A program made the position numbers and the translations under genes. A stretch of DNA of 64,000 nt, from NCBI RefSeq assembly GCF_902506295.1, contig NZ_LR733312.1:2621269-2685268 (forward strand), read 5' to 3'. A model generated the notes under the pieces. The model did no database searches and was not told where the DNA came from. It saw only the letters and a program-made list of their open reading frames with translations. This document shows positions 38,549 through 50,156 of the stretch, piece by piece. The DNA comes from Luteimonas sp. 9C (GTDB taxonomy: Bacteria > Pseudomonadota > Gammaproteobacteria > Xanthomonadales > Xanthomonadaceae). Position 1 is the first letter of the stretch. Each line of letters begins with the position of its first letter.

Positions 38549-39883
38549 ATGTCTGCTTTCGATCGTCCCGCACGCCGCTCGCGCCTGCGCAACGTCCTCG
38601 CGGTGTCGACCGCTGCACTGTTGCTCGCAGCCTGCGGCAGCGACGCGCCCGAGCCGGCGGCCGCGCGCACCGCGACCACGGATGTGACCGCGCCGAGCGA
38701 GCTCGTCGACTGGGCGCTGCCGGAAACCGGCGCAGGCTCGGCCTCGCCCGATCTCGTCGCCGGCCCGGACGGCGTGCTGATGCTGAGCTGGGTGAACTCG
38801 CGCGAAGGGCGTCGGCACGTGTTCCAGTTCTCGCGTTTCGATCCTGCGCAGCAGCGCTGGCGCAATGCGCCGACGACGATCGCGATCGGCAACCGCATGT
38901 TCGTCAACTGGGCCGACACCCCGCACGTGCAGGCCACCGCCGACGGCGCGCTGTGGGCGCACTGGCTGCAGAAGAACGGCGATGCGCCGTATGCCTACGA
39001 CATCGCGCTGGTGCGCTCGCGCGACGGCGGCGCGAACTGGGGTGCCTACACCGTGCCGCACGACGACGGCACGCAGACCGAGCACGGCTTCGTGTCGATG
39101 TGGCCGCAGGCCGACGGCATCGGCATGGCCTGGCTCGATGGTCGCAACACGGTGGGCGCGAGTCACGAAGGCCATGATTCGCCCGCCGGCCATGCCTCGC
39201 CCGGCGAAGGCCGGCCGATGACGCTGCGGGCCGCGACCTTCGACGCAGGCCTGCGCAAGACCGGCGAGCAGGAAATCGATGCCAGCGTCTGCGACTGCTG
39301 CCAGACCGCCGCGGCGGTCACCGCGCAGGGTCCGGTGCTGGTCTATCGCGGACGCAGCGACGGCGAGGTGCGCGACATCATGGTCACGCGCCGCGAGGGC
39401 GACGCCTGGACGACGCCGACGGCCGTGCACGCCGACAACTGGGTGATGCCGGCCTGTCCGGTCAATGGCCCGGATTTGGCCGCGCTCGACAGCGGCGTCG
39501 TCGTGGGCTGGTACAGCGCACCGACCGGCACGCCGCAGGTGCAGATCGCCCGCAGCGAGGACGCCGGCACGACGTTCGCAGCGCCGGTCTTGCTCGACAG
39601 CGACGCTGCCGTGCAGGGACGCGTCGCCGTCGCGCTCGATGGCCAGCAGGCCTGGGCGATGTGGCTGCGCGAGGACGCGGCTGGTGCGCAGTCGCTGTGG
39701 CTGTCGCGCCGCAGTCCGGACCTTGCGACCGAGTACGAACGCATCGAAGTCGCGCGTCCGCAGGGCCGGGGCCGCGGCACCGGCTTTCCGCAGCTGCAGG
39801 CGGTGAACGGGCAGGCCTATGTCGTGTGGACCGATGTGGTCGACGGCGCACCGACGCTGCGCGGCGTGCGCGTGGTGCGCTGA
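38549..39883 (+). CDS. sialidase-fold (BNR repeat) lipoprotein
   Basis: 444 residues with a signal peptide and lipobox (LLLAACGS). The mature protein is a beta-propeller of sialidase type, with Asp-box-like turns such as SRDGGANWG and [20 protein letters not shown] motif with three cysteines occurs midway; it recurs in a group of uncharacterised exo-alpha-sialidase-annotated lipoproteins and may bind metal. Sialidase catalytic arginines are not evident, so glycosidase activity should not be assumed. Confidence 0.75.
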   Translation: MSAFDRPARRSRLRNVLAVSTAALLLAACGSDAPEPAAARTATTDVTAPSELVDWALPETGAGSASPDLVAGPDGVLMLSWVNSREGRRHVFQFSRFDPAQQRWRNAPTTIAIGNRMFVNWADTPHVQATADGALWAHWLQKNGDAPYAYDIALVRSRDGGANWGAYTVPHDDGTQTEHGFVSMWPQADGIGMAWLDGRNTVGASHEGHDSPAGHASPGEGRPMTLRAATFDAGLRKTGEQEIDASVCDCCQTAAAVTAQGPVLVYRGRSDGEVRDIMVTRREGDAWTTPTAVHADNWVMPACPVNGPDLAALDSGVVVGWYSAPTGTPQVQIARSEDAGTTFAAPVLLDSDAAVQGRVAVALDGQQAWAMWLREDAAGAQSLWLSRRSPDLATEYERIEVARPQGRGRGTGFPQLQAVNGQAYVVWTDVVDGAPTLRGVRVVR

Positions 39884-40077
39884 CCGTCCGATTGCGCCCC
39901 GCGCAACACCTGCCGGTCTCCAGACAGCTGTCGTGCGTGCGGTCCCGCACATTGGAGACGCGCTGAAGTGATGTCGCGATGGCGCGCGCCCCGCAGGGGC
40001 GGCATGAACGCGCGCGACTCGCGTGGCTGTCACTGTGGCACGCGCACCGTGGTCGCACGCTCTTCCGTGGACCTGCT

Positions 40078-41079
40078 GTGCCTCCTTCCGATTCCACGCC
40101 GCACGTCGCGGCGACGTCCGCGGACCTCCCCGCACTGGACGTGTTCGTGCGTGATGCGATGGCGCGTCAATCCGCGCTCCCGCTGCCCGGCCATGGCGAC
40201 ACGCTGCGCCGCTGGCGGCATCTGGCCGACATCGCGGCGCAGGACGTCTGCGGCATCAAGGTGCTTGAGGCGCACTACGACGCGCTCGCGATCCTCGACG
40301 AACTCGGCGCCGCGGAACGTGCGCTCGACGGCGCGCTGCTGCATGCGGTCTGGGCTGCCGAACCGCCGGATGCACGACTGACATTCACGCCGGGCGCCGA
40401 TGGCATCGGCACGCTCGACGGCCTCAAGGCCTGGTGCTCGGGCGCCGATCTCGTCGATGCGGCGCTGGTCACCGCGCATCATGGGGACGCGCGCGTGCTG
40501 GTGCAGATCATGCGCGATGCGCCGGGCATCACCCCGGTGCCCGGGCACTGGCAGGCGGTCGGGATGGCGCGGGTCGACAGCGGTCGCCTGGCGTTCGAGA
40601 ACGTCGCGGCGGTGCAGATCGGCGCGGCCGGCGACTACCTCGCGCGGCCCGGCTTCTGGCACGGCGGCGGCGGCATCGCCGCATGCTGGTTCGGTGCTGC
40701 GACCGCGATTGCCGAGACCTTGCGCCGTCACGCGCGCGCGGCCCACAGCCCGCATGCGATGGCGCACCTGGGAGCGATCGACATGGCCCTGTCCGCGGCC
40801 GCGAGTCTGTTGCGCGACACCGCCGCCGTCATCGACCTGGAACCCGACGCGCCGCACGCCACCGCGATCACGCGCGTGCGCAGCGTGGTCGAACGCGCCG
40901 CCAGCGACGTCATCGACCGCGTCGGACGCGCACTGGGCCCGGGCCCGTTGTGCGAAGACGCGGCGCACGCGCAGCGCTGCGCGGATCTGACGACGTTCCT
41001 GCGGCAGAGTCACGCCGAGCGCGACTGGGCGGACCTGGGCGCGGCGGCGCAAGGCCGGGATGCGACATGGCGGCTGTGA
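40078..41079 (+). CDS. acyl-CoA dehydrogenase-like protein
   Basis: About 333 residues from a GTG at 40078; an ATG at 39979 would add 33 residues that look non-coding. Middle domain LTFTPGADGIGTLDGLKAWCSGADLVDAALV and the helical C-terminus (GIAACWFGAATAIAETLRRHARAAHSPHAMAHLG) resemble acyl-CoA dehydrogenases, but it is shorter than usual and the N-terminal domain is reduced. Whether FAD and an acyl-CoA are bound is unclear. First gene of a four-gene cluster with a deacetylase, a methyltransferase and a glycosyltransferase; it overlaps the deacetylase gene by 13 bases. Confidence 0.75.
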   Translation: MPPSDSTPHVAATSADLPALDVFVRDAMARQSALPLPGHGDTLRRWRHLADIAAQDVCGIKVLEAHYDALAILDELGAAERALDGALLHAVWAAEPPDARLTFTPGADGIGTLDGLKAWCSGADLVDAALVTAHHGDARVLVQIMRDAPGITPVPGHWQAVGMARVDSGRLAFENVAAVQIGAAGDYLARPGFWHGGGGIAACWFGAATAIAETLRRHARAAHSPHAMAHLGAIDMALSAAASLLRDTAAVIDLEPDAPHATAITRVRSVVERAASDVIDRVGRALGPGPLCEDAAHAQRCADLTTFLRQSHAERDWADLGAAAQGRDATWRL

Positions 41080-41846
41080 GTCCGACGTCGCAGCCGGACA
41101 CGCCGCGGATCGCAGGCGACGGCGTTCCGGAATCCGCGTGGCGTCGATCGGCCTGGCTGGCCGCGTTGCCCGCACTGCCCGCGCAGGCATGGCTCACCGG
41201 CACCTCGCGAGTGGTGGTGGTGTCGCCGCATCCCGATGACGAGGCGCTGGGCTGCGGTGGGCTGATCGCCACCGCGCGCGCGATGGGTCTGCCGGTGCAC
41301 GTGGTGTCGGTGACCGATGGCGAGGCCTGCTATCCGGACTCGCCTGTGTGGCCGGCAGAGCGGCTGCGCACCGTGCGCCGGCGGGAACTCGACTGTGCAC
41401 TGGCGATACTCGGCGTCGAGATCGATGCGATCGACACGCTCGACATCGGCGACGGCCGCGTCGCCGAGCGCGAAACCGAACTCGCGCATGCACTCGCGCC
41501 GCTGCTGCACACGGGGGATCGCGTGCTGACGACCTGGCGCGGCGACGGCCATCCCGACCATGAGGCCACGGCGCGCGCGGTCGAATGCGCGGCCGCGCGC
41601 CGTGGCGCGGAGGTGGTGCAGTTTCCGGTCTGGGCCTGGCACTGGCTGTCGCCGGGTGCGGCGCAGACGCCATTACCCGGCGCGCAGCGCCTCGTGCTGA
41701 CCCCGGCCGCATGCCGCGCCAAGGCCGCCGCACTCGGATGTTTCGTATCCCAGCTGCACGACGACCGACCCGGCACGCCGGACCCGATCCTGCCGCCGCA
41801 CGTGCTCGAACGCTTCGATCGCGATTTCGAAGTGGTGCTGGCATGA
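41067..41846 (+). CDS. PIG-L family deacetylase
   Basis: 259 residues. The zinc site is seen as VVVSPHPDDEALGCGG, with the third ligand in WRGDGHPDHEATARAV. The family removes acetyl groups from N-acetylglucosamine-type sugars (GPI, mycothiol, bacillithiol, glycopeptides). The substrate here is unknown. Its start lies within the end of the acyl-CoA dehydrogenase-like gene, and its stop overlaps the methyltransferase start (ATGA). Confidence 0.88.
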   Translation: MAAVSPTSQPDTPRIAGDGVPESAWRRSAWLAALPALPAQAWLTGTSRVVVVSPHPDDEALGCGGLIATARAMGLPVHVVSVTDGEACYPDSPVWPAERLRTVRRRELDCALAILGVEIDAIDTLDIGDGRVAERETELAHALAPLLHTGDRVLTTWRGDGHPDHEATARAVECAAARRGAEVVQFPVWAWHWLSPGAAQTPLPGAQRLVLTPAACRAKAAALGCFVSQLHDDRPGTPDPILPPHVLERFDRDFEVVLA

Positions 41847-42445
41847 GCGCCGCTACGCCGGACGCGTACTTCGACACGATCTACGCGGACGACGATCCCT
41901 TCGGCTATCGCGAGCGCTGGTACGAGGCGCGCAAGCGTGCGCTGCTGCTCGCGAGCCTGCCGGCGAAACGCTTCGGCCGCGTCTGGGAGATCGGCTGCTC
42001 GAACGGCGAACTGACGGCCGAGCTCGCCACGCGCTGCGACCGGTTGCTGGCGACCGACCTGAGCGCCCGCGCGGTCGCACTCGCCACCGGGCGCACGCGG
42101 ATGCACGCACACGTCGACGTGCAACAGGCGCGCCATCCCGACACCTGGCCCGAGGGGCGGTTCGATCTGATCGTCTTCAGCGAAGTGGGCTACTACCTCG
42201 ATGCCGACACGCTGACGCACATGGCGCGCAGGCTGACGGCCAGCCTGCAGGGCGACGGCGTGCTGGTGGCCTGTCACTGGCTCGCGCCGTTCGCACAGGC
42301 GCCGCTATCCGGTGGCGACGTGCATCGCCTGCTGCGCCGCGCGCTCGGCCTGCAGCGCGTGTTCGGATACGCCGATGCGGACATCCGGCTCGACGGATTC
42401 GCGGTGGACGCCACGTCCGTCGCGCAGCGGGCGGGCCTGCGGTGA
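41843..42445 (+). CDS. SAM-dependent methyltransferase, NodS-like
   Basis: 200 residues. PFGYRERWYEARKRALLLASLP followed by SAM motif I VWEIGCSNGELTAELA matches the NodS type, which N-methylates the deacetylated amino sugar of Nod factors. That fits directly behind a PIG-L deacetylase. Later motif FDLIVFSEVGYYLD. Start and stop overlap both neighbours (ATGA, GTGA), so the three proteins are made together. Confidence 0.87.
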   Translation: MSAATPDAYFDTIYADDDPFGYRERWYEARKRALLLASLPAKRFGRVWEIGCSNGELTAELATRCDRLLATDLSARAVALATGRTRMHAHVDVQQARHPDTWPEGRFDLIVFSEVGYYLDADTLTHMARRLTASLQGDGVLVACHWLAPFAQAPLSGGDVHRLLRRALGLQRVFGYADADIRLDGFAVDATSVAQRAGLR

Positions 42446-43170
42446 TCGGCGTCGTCATTCCCGCCCACAACGAAGAGGCCGGCATCGCCGCGTGCCTGGC
42501 GTCGGTGCAGGCCGCGGCGCGGCATGCGGCGCTCGCCGGCGAGGCGGTCGAGATTGTCGTGGCGCTGGATCGCTGCAGCGACCGCACCGCCGAGATCGTC
42601 GCCGGCTGCGGCGTCCGCGGCGTCGCGCTGCACGACGGCAACGTCGGCCGTGCACGCGCTGCGGGCGCTGCCTGCGCGATCGGCCTGGGCGCGCGCTGGG
42701 TCGCCTGCACCGACGCCGATTCCCGCGTGCCGCAGGACTGGCTGGCCTGCCAGATCGCCTGCGACGCGGATGCGTTCTGCGGCATCGTGACCGTCGACGA
42801 CTGGCTGGATTACGACGAGACCGTGCGCCTGCAGTTCGGAACGCCGGATGCGCAGCGCGACGGCCATCCGCACGTGCACGGCGCGAACATGGGTTTCAGC
42901 GCGGCGATGTACCTGCGCTGCGGCGGATTCGCGCCGCTGTCCGCGCACGAGGACGTGGCGATGGTCGATGCCCTGCAGCGCGCCGGCGCGCGCATCGCGC
43001 GTCGTGCCACGCCGGTGGTGATCACCAGCGCCCGTCGCGTCGCGCGGGCGCAAGGCGGTTTCGCCGATTACCTGCTCGCGCTCGAGGCGCGTACGCGTGC
43101 AGTGGTGTCGCCACTGCTCGAGACCCCTGTCGCCGATTTCGACCTGGGTTCGGGCCCCCATGCCGCCTGA
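42442..43170 (+). CDS. family 2 glycosyltransferase
   Basis: 242 residues from a GTG that overlaps the methyltransferase stop. GT-A fold: GVVIPAHNEEAGIAACLASV, the DRCSDRT nucleotide region, the metal-binding CTDADSRVP and an acceptor-side AHEDVAMVDALQRAG. No transmembrane helices, so a cytoplasmic enzyme. Donor and acceptor unknown; the acceptor could be the product of the deacetylase/methyltransferase pair. Confidence 0.87.
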   Translation: MIGVVIPAHNEEAGIAACLASVQAAARHAALAGEAVEIVVALDRCSDRTAEIVAGCGVRGVALHDGNVGRARAAGAACAIGLGARWVACTDADSRVPQDWLACQIACDADAFCGIVTVDDWLDYDETVRLQFGTPDAQRDGHPHVHGANMGFSAAMYLRCGGFAPLSAHEDVAMVDALQRAGARIARRATPVVITSARRVARAQGGFADYLLALEARTRAVVSPLLETPVADFDLGSGPHAA

Positions 43171-43420
43171 GCTCATCGGCTGGGCCGCTTCCGCGGTGCT
43201 GCTGGCGAACTTGATCCGGAGATCGCAACGCAGCTCCGGGACGGCAGTGCGCAAGGTGTCCCCGCTGGTTGTTCGTGGGCCGGGTTACACATCGGTGGGC
43301 GTCGTGACCGACAGCGTGCTGGTCCGGTCTTCATCGTCACCAATGCCTGCATCCTGACGACCGCGATCGTCGGCCAGGTGCTGACATCGCGCCGCAGGCG
43401 CGGCACACGAGCGGTGAGGC
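43160..43420 (+). pseudogene. decayed PQ-loop/SemiSWEET-like membrane protein gene
   Basis: It begins in frame at ATG 43160, overlapping the glycosyltransferase end, with MPPELIGWAASAVLLANLIR. It then continues only by changing frame: IATQLRDGSAQGVS from about 43222, WLFVGRVT from 43265, SVGVVTDSVLV from 43292, and VFIVTNACILTTAIVGQVLTSRRRR from 43327. Pieced together it reads as one small transport-type membrane protein of about 85 residues. At least four small deletions or insertions are needed, too many for a sequencing error. Confidence 0.7.
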
Positions 43421-43571
43421 CAGGCACGCAATGCGTTGCGACGGGCGTTGCGATGAACGACACGCGCAGTCGCACAACGCGACCGGCGCCGATCGCAGAT
43501 GACCGCGGCGGATTCACGCCTGGGCGATCCCCTGCATTCGAAGATCGCGGCTGATGATCGCGGAGACACGG

Positions 43572-43838
43572 ATGAGTACCTACACGCTGCAATACGACAT
43601 GGGTCTGCGCTTCTGGGTGCTCACCGACACGCAGGGCCAGACGCTGGCGACGTATCTGAGCCGGGCGACGGCGCTGCGCGACGAGGTGGTGCGGGGCGTG
43701 ATCGAACGCGGCTGCATCCTGCGGATCCGCAATGCGGATGGCAGCTACGAGCCGGTCGATCCGCCGACCGCTCCGGCCCCGGAGGCGGTCGCGCCTCCGA
43801 GCGGTTCTGTGCTGGCGACAGGCGCCGCAGCCGCCTGA
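43572..43838 (+). CDS. small hypothetical protein
   Basis: 88 residues. A compact N-terminal part (MSTYTLQYDMGLRFWVLTDTQGQTLATYLSRATALRDEVVRGVIERGCILRIRNADGSYEP) of beta-alpha character, like DUF2188-type small proteins, then an Ala/Pro tail. No function known. A strong hairpin terminator follows, which supports expression. The 150 bases before it contain the end of the pseudogene and no recognisable promoter. Confidence 0.6.
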   Translation: MSTYTLQYDMGLRFWVLTDTQGQTLATYLSRATALRDEVVRGVIERGCILRIRNADGSYEPVDPPTAPAPEAVAPPSGSVLATGAAAA

Positions 43839-43862
43839 TCGCGATGCCGGATCACACGAATG

Positions 43863-43894
43863 AAAAAGGGTGCCGCAAGGCACCCTTCTTTTTG
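43863..43894. terminator. bidirectional intrinsic terminator
   Basis: Nine-base stem AAGGGTGCC / GGCACCCTT with a GCAA loop, T-run CTTTTTG on the plus side and AAAAA before it, so it can end both the small plus-strand gene and katE on the minus strand. Confidence 0.88.
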
Positions 43895-43954
43895 TCTTGA
43901 GTGATTGAAAAGCCGGGGCGCGCCGGCTGGCGACGCCCCGCCCGACATGCCGGC

Positions 43955-46078
<2,124 letters not shown>

Positions 46079-46183
46079 GGGCAGGGCTCCGGGGGATGAA
46101 CGCCCAGCGTGGGCGCCCGGTCGTGAGCGCGCCGTGCAATGTCCGCATTGAGCTTCGACGACAGACACGCGACGGACGGCAGC

Positions 46184-46189
46184 GATAAT
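46184..46189 (+). promoter_or_regulatory. -10 box of the uvrA-like gene, leaderless start likely
   Basis: GATAAT seven bases before the ATG at 46197, with no Shine-Dalgarno sequence. The spacing is identical to that at mnmG. Confidence 0.45.
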
Positions 46190-46196
46190 TACCGCC

Positions 46197-48728
46197 ATGA
46201 CTGCCAAGACTCCAGATGCCGACGCACGCGCCGTCTCCGGGTGCGTGCGCGTGCGCGGCGCGCGCGAACACAATCTCAAAGACGTCGATGTCGATATCCC
46301 GCGCGACGCGCTGGTGGTGTTCACCGGGGTGTCGGGCTCCGGCAAATCCTCGCTGGCGTTCGGCACCCTGTTCGCCGAGGCGCAGCGACGCTATCTCGAT
46401 TCGATCTCGCCCTACGCGCGCCGGCTGATCGACCAGGCCGGCGTGCCGCAGGTCGATTCGATCGAAGGCCTGCCACCGGCGGTCGCCCTGCAGCAGGCCC
46501 GCGGCACGCCGACCGCGCGCTCGTCGGTCGGCAGCCTGACGACGATCTCCAATTCCCTGCGCATGCTGTACTCGCGCGCCGGCGACTATCCGCGCGGCCA
46601 GGCCATCATCTATGCCGACGGCTTCTCGCCGAACACGCCGGCCGGCGCCTGCCCCACCTGTCATGGCCTCGGCCGCATCTACGACGCGACCGAAGCCTCG
46701 ATGGTGCCCGATCGCAGTCTGACCATCCGCGAGCGCGCCGTTGCCGCATGGCCGGGCGCCTGGCATGGCCAGAATCAGCGCGACATCCTGACCACACGCG
46801 GCATCGACGTCGACGTGCCGTGGTCGAAGCTGCCGAAGAAGACCCGCGACTGGATCCTGTTCACCGATGAGCAGCCGGTGGAGCCGGTGTATCCCGGCTT
46901 CGATCTCGACGAGGTCAAGGACGCGCTCAGGCGCAAGACCGAACCGGCCTACATGGGCACCTTCACCAGTGCACGCCGCCACGTGCTGCACACCTTCGCC
47001 AACACCCAGAGCCCGCAGCAGAAGAAACGTGCCGCGCAGTACCTGGTCAGCGCCGCGTGTCCGGAATGCGACGGCAAGCGGCTGCGGCGCGAGGCGCTGT
47101 CGGTGACGTTCGCCGGTCTCGACATCGCCGCGTTCTCGCAGCGTCCACTCGACGAACTCGCCGAACTGCTGGCACCGGCCGCGGCCGGCAGGACCCATGC
47201 GAAGGCGCATCCCGAGCAGGCGCTGGCCGCGCAGCGCATCGCCCAGGATCTGCGCGCGCGCATCCGGGTGCTGCAGGACCTCGGCCTCGGCTATCTGACG
47301 CTCGCGCGGGCGACGCCGACGCTGTCGCCCGGCGAACTGCAACGCCTGCGTCTGGGCACGCAGATCCGCTCGCAGCTGTTCGGCGTGGTCTACGTCATGG
47401 ACGAGCCCTCCGCCGGCCTGCATCCGGCCGACACCCAGGCGCTGCTGCGTGCGCTCGACCAGCTGCGCGCCGCCGGCAACTCGCTGTTCGTCGTCGAACA
47501 CGAGATCGAAGTGATCCGGCACGCGGACTGGATCGTCGATGTCGGGCCGGCGGCCGGCCAGCACGGCGGGCAGGTGCTCTACAGCGGACCGCGCGCGGGC
47601 CTGTCCAGGATCGAAGCGTCATCGACGCGCCGCTATCTCGACGACGACGCGGCCTCGATCGCGCACGCCCCGCGCGCGCCGGACGGCTGGCTGCAGCTGC
47701 GCGGCATCCACCGCCACAACGTGCGCGATCTCGACGTGGACATTCCGCTCGGCGTGTTCACCACCGTCACCGGCGTCAGTGGTTCGGGCAAATCCTCGCT
47801 GGTGAGCCAGGCGCTGGTCGAGCTGCTGGGCGCGCATCTGGGCGGTGCGCGCGACGAGGAGGACACGCCATTGGATCCGCTCGAGCGCGGCGTCGAGGTG
47901 CCGCTCGAGGGTCGCATCGCAGGCGGCGCGGAGGCGATCAGACGACTGGTGCGCGTCGACCAGAAGCCGATCGGCCGCACGCCGCGCTCCAACCTCGCCA
48001 CCTACACCGGCCTGTTCGATCACGTGCGCAGACGCTTCGCCGACACCCCGGCGGCGAAACGCCGTCGCTACGACGCCGGGCGTTTCTCGTTCAATGTCGC
48101 CAAGGGCCGCTGCGCGACCTGCGACGGCGAAGGCTTCGTCAGCGTGGAACTGCTGTTCATGCCGAGCGTCTACGCGCCGTGCCCGACCTGTCACGGCAGC
48201 CGCTACGACGCGAAGACGCTCGAGGTCACGCTGCGCGACAAGCACATCGCCGACGTGCTGGCGATGACGGTGGCCGAGGCCGCCGAGTTCTTCGCCGACG
48301 ATGCCGCGATCGCGCGTCCGCTGCAGGTGTTGCTGGAGGTGGGCCTGGGCTATCTGCGCCTCGGCCAGCCGGCGACCGAACTGTCGGGTGGCGAAGCACA
48401 ACGCATCAAGCTCGCCAGCGAACTGCAGCGCGCCCAGCGCCGCGGCACGGTGTACGTGCTCGACGAGCCGACCACCGGCCTGCATCCGAAAGACGTCGAC
48501 ACACTGATGCAGCAATTGAGTGGGCTGGTGGATGCGGGCAGCACGGTGGTCGTCGTCGAGCACGACATGCGCGTGGCCGCGGCCAGCGACTGGCTGATCG
48601 ACATGGGCCCGGGTGCGGGCGACGCGGGCGGGCAGGTCGTCGCTGCGGGCGTGCCGGCCGAGGTGGCGAAGTCGAAGAAGAGCCGGACGGCGCCGTTTCT
48701 GCGGCAGGCACTGGGCCGCGCCGGGTAG
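46197..48728 (+). CDS. UvrA-like ABC ATPase (UvrA2 type paralogue)
   Basis: 843 residues, about 100 shorter than canonical UvrA. Two ABC modules: Walker [16 protein letters not shown] near residue 43 and [15 protein letters not shown] in the second half. Signatures are [15 protein letters not shown] and [15 protein letters not shown], and zinc-type clusters include CPTCHG, CPECDG, CATCDG and [10 protein letters not shown]. The region that normally holds the UvrB-binding domain is shortened, as in UvrA2 proteins linked to drug or DNA-damage tolerance. This is probably not the main excision-repair UvrA. Confidence 0.88.
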   Translation: MTAKTPDADARAVSGCVRVRGAREHNLKDVDVDIPRDALVVFTGVSGSGKSSLAFGTLFAEAQRRYLDSISPYARRLIDQAGVPQVDSIEGLPPAVALQQARGTPTARSSVGSLTTISNSLRMLYSRAGDYPRGQAIIYADGFSPNTPAGACPTCHGLGRIYDATEASMVPDRSLTIRERAVAAWPGAWHGQNQRDILTTRGIDVDVPWSKLPKKTRDWILFTDEQPVEPVYPGFDLDEVKDALRRKTEPAYMGTFTSARRHVLHTFANTQSPQQKKRAAQYLVSAACPECDGKRLRREALSVTFAGLDIAAFSQRPLDELAELLAPAAAGRTHAKAHPEQALAAQRIAQDLRARIRVLQDLGLGYLTLARATPTLSPGELQRLRLGTQIRSQLFGVVYVMDEPSAGLHPADTQALLRALDQLRAAGNSLFVVEHEIEVIRHADWIVDVGPAAGQHGGQVLYSGPRAGLSRIEASSTRRYLDDDAASIAHAPRAPDGWLQLRGIHRHNVRDLDVDIPLGVFTTVTGVSGSGKSSLVSQALVELLGAHLGGARDEEDTPLDPLERGVEVPLEGRIAGGAEAIRRLVRVDQKPIGRTPRSNLATYTGLFDHVRRRFADTPAAKRRRYDAGRFSFNVAKGRCATCDGEGFVSVELLFMPSVYAPCPTCHGSRYDAKTLEVTLRDKHIADVLAMTVAEAAEFFADDAAIARPLQVLLEVGLGYLRLGQPATELSGGEAQRIKLASELQRAQRRGTVYVLDEPTTGLHPKDVDTLMQQLSGLVDAGSTVVVVEHDMRVAAASDWLIDMGPGAGDAGGQVVAAGVPAEVAKSKKSRTAPFLRQALGRAG

Positions 48729-48832
48729 GCGCGCGCTCGCGCGCCTGCGACGTGCCGCCTCACGCCGCCTCGCGACAGGCGGCGGGCTTGTGCGCTAGCG
48801 TGCGCGCACCACAGAGGCGGACGGAGCGGGAT

Positions 48833-49912
48833 ATGACGGGATACGTGCGGATGCAGCGCGCTGGATTGGCGGTGGCCCTCCTGGCCGCGTTCGGAACGGC
48901 CCAGGCCGCAACGCCTGGGCACGATGGCCCATCGGTATCGCCGGCGGTGCGCACCCCGGTCCTCGCGATCCACGGTGGCGCGGGCGTCGAGCGCGGCGAT
49001 CTCGACGCGGCCGAGCTTGCAGACGCGCGCGCGGCGCTGGAGACCGCCCTGCGCGCAGGCCACGCCAAGCTGCAGGCCGGTGCGCCGGCGATGGACGCGG
49101 TCAAGGCCGCGATCACCGTGCTGGAGGATGCGCCGGGCTTCAACGCCGGCAAGGGCGCCGTGTTCACCCATGACGGCCGCAACGAGCTCGACGCCGCGGT
49201 GATGGATGGCGCCAGTGGACAGGCGGGTGCGATCGCCGGCGTGACCCGCGTGCGCAACCCGATCCTGCTGGCCGATGCGGTGATGACAGCCTCGCCGCAC
49301 GTGATGATGGTCGGTGCGGGCGCCGAGGCGTTCGCGGCCACGCAGGACATCGCGCTGGTCGATCCCGCGTACTTCCGCACCGAGCGCCGCTGGCAGCAGT
49401 TGCAGCGCGCACTGGAGGCCGAGCGCACCGCGCAGCCGCAGGCCACGGTGCTGACCGGCGATGCGCGGCCCTATTTCGGCACCGTCGGAGCGGTCGCGCT
49501 CGACGCCGACGGCCGGCTGGCCGCTGGCACCTCCACCGGCGGCATGACCAACAAGCGCTACAACCGGGTCGGCGATGCACCGCTCATCGGCGCCGGCACC
49601 TGGGCGGACGCGCGCTGCGCGGTGTCGGGCACCGGCTGGGGCGAGTACTACATCCGCGCTGCCGCCGCGCACGAGATCTGCGCGCGCGTGCGCCTGCGCG
49701 GTGACGACATCCGCGCGGCGGCGGACGCGGTGATCGACCGCGAGATTCCCGCCGCGGGCGGCAACGGCGGCGCGATCGCACTCGATGCCGACGGCCGCGT
49801 CGCGTTTCCGTTCAATACGCCGGGCATGTACCGCGGCTGGATCGGCGCCGACGGCGTGCCGCATGTCGCGGTGTTCCGCGAGGATGCGCTCGCGGTACCG
49901 GATGGGCGTTGA
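48833..49912 (+). CDS. iaaA: exported isoaspartyl peptidase / L-asparaginase
   Basis: Ntn-hydrolase of the plant-type asparaginase family, 359 residues, with a signal peptide (AGLAVALLAAFGTAQA). It cleaves isoaspartyl dipeptides and asparagine after self-cleavage. The nucleophile is Thr217 in YFGTVGAVALD, preceded by the autoprocessing Gly. LAIHGGAGV, GFNAGKGAVFTHDG and STGGMTNKRYNRVGDAPLIGAGTWAD bind substrate and sodium. Export is less usual than for E. coli IaaA but known in related bacteria. The start ATG is at 48833. Confidence 0.9.
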   Translation: MTGYVRMQRAGLAVALLAAFGTAQAATPGHDGPSVSPAVRTPVLAIHGGAGVERGDLDAAELADARAALETALRAGHAKLQAGAPAMDAVKAAITVLEDAPGFNAGKGAVFTHDGRNELDAAVMDGASGQAGAIAGVTRVRNPILLADAVMTASPHVMMVGAGAEAFAATQDIALVDPAYFRTERRWQQLQRALEAERTAQPQATVLTGDARPYFGTVGAVALDADGRLAAGTSTGGMTNKRYNRVGDAPLIGAGTWADARCAVSGTGWGEYYIRAAAAHEICARVRLRGDDIRAAADAVIDREIPAAGGNGGAIALDADGRVAFPFNTPGMYRGWIGADGVPHVAVFREDALAVPDGR

Positions 49913-50156
49913 GCCCGGGCGTTCGCGTTCACGTCGGACGAGAGTTTCTACCTGCGGGCGACGCACCTGTCCCGTACTCGAACGGGGCACCCGGAAAGCG
50001 GACGGAGGACGCGCGTCGTAATCGCGTCAGGGACGGGTCGGCGCGCACCTGACGCGCGATGCGCATCGATCTCTTTCGGCGGGAGCGGCCCTGGTCCCGA
50101 AGGACACACGCCGCGGTGGCGACGCGGCGCGCGCGCCGCAGGCCCCGCGTGTCCGA
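49913..50156. other. intergenic, no gene seen
   Basis: About 240 GC-rich bases between the convergent asparaginase and tamB genes. It holds imperfect inverted repeats but no T-run terminator, no coding sequence I can support, and no recognised RNA. Confidence 0.4.

Noticed and set aside
43173..43571. Several short frames after the glycosyltransferase gene as separate small proteins
   Set aside because: They are fragments of one decayed gene, readable only by joining three frames.
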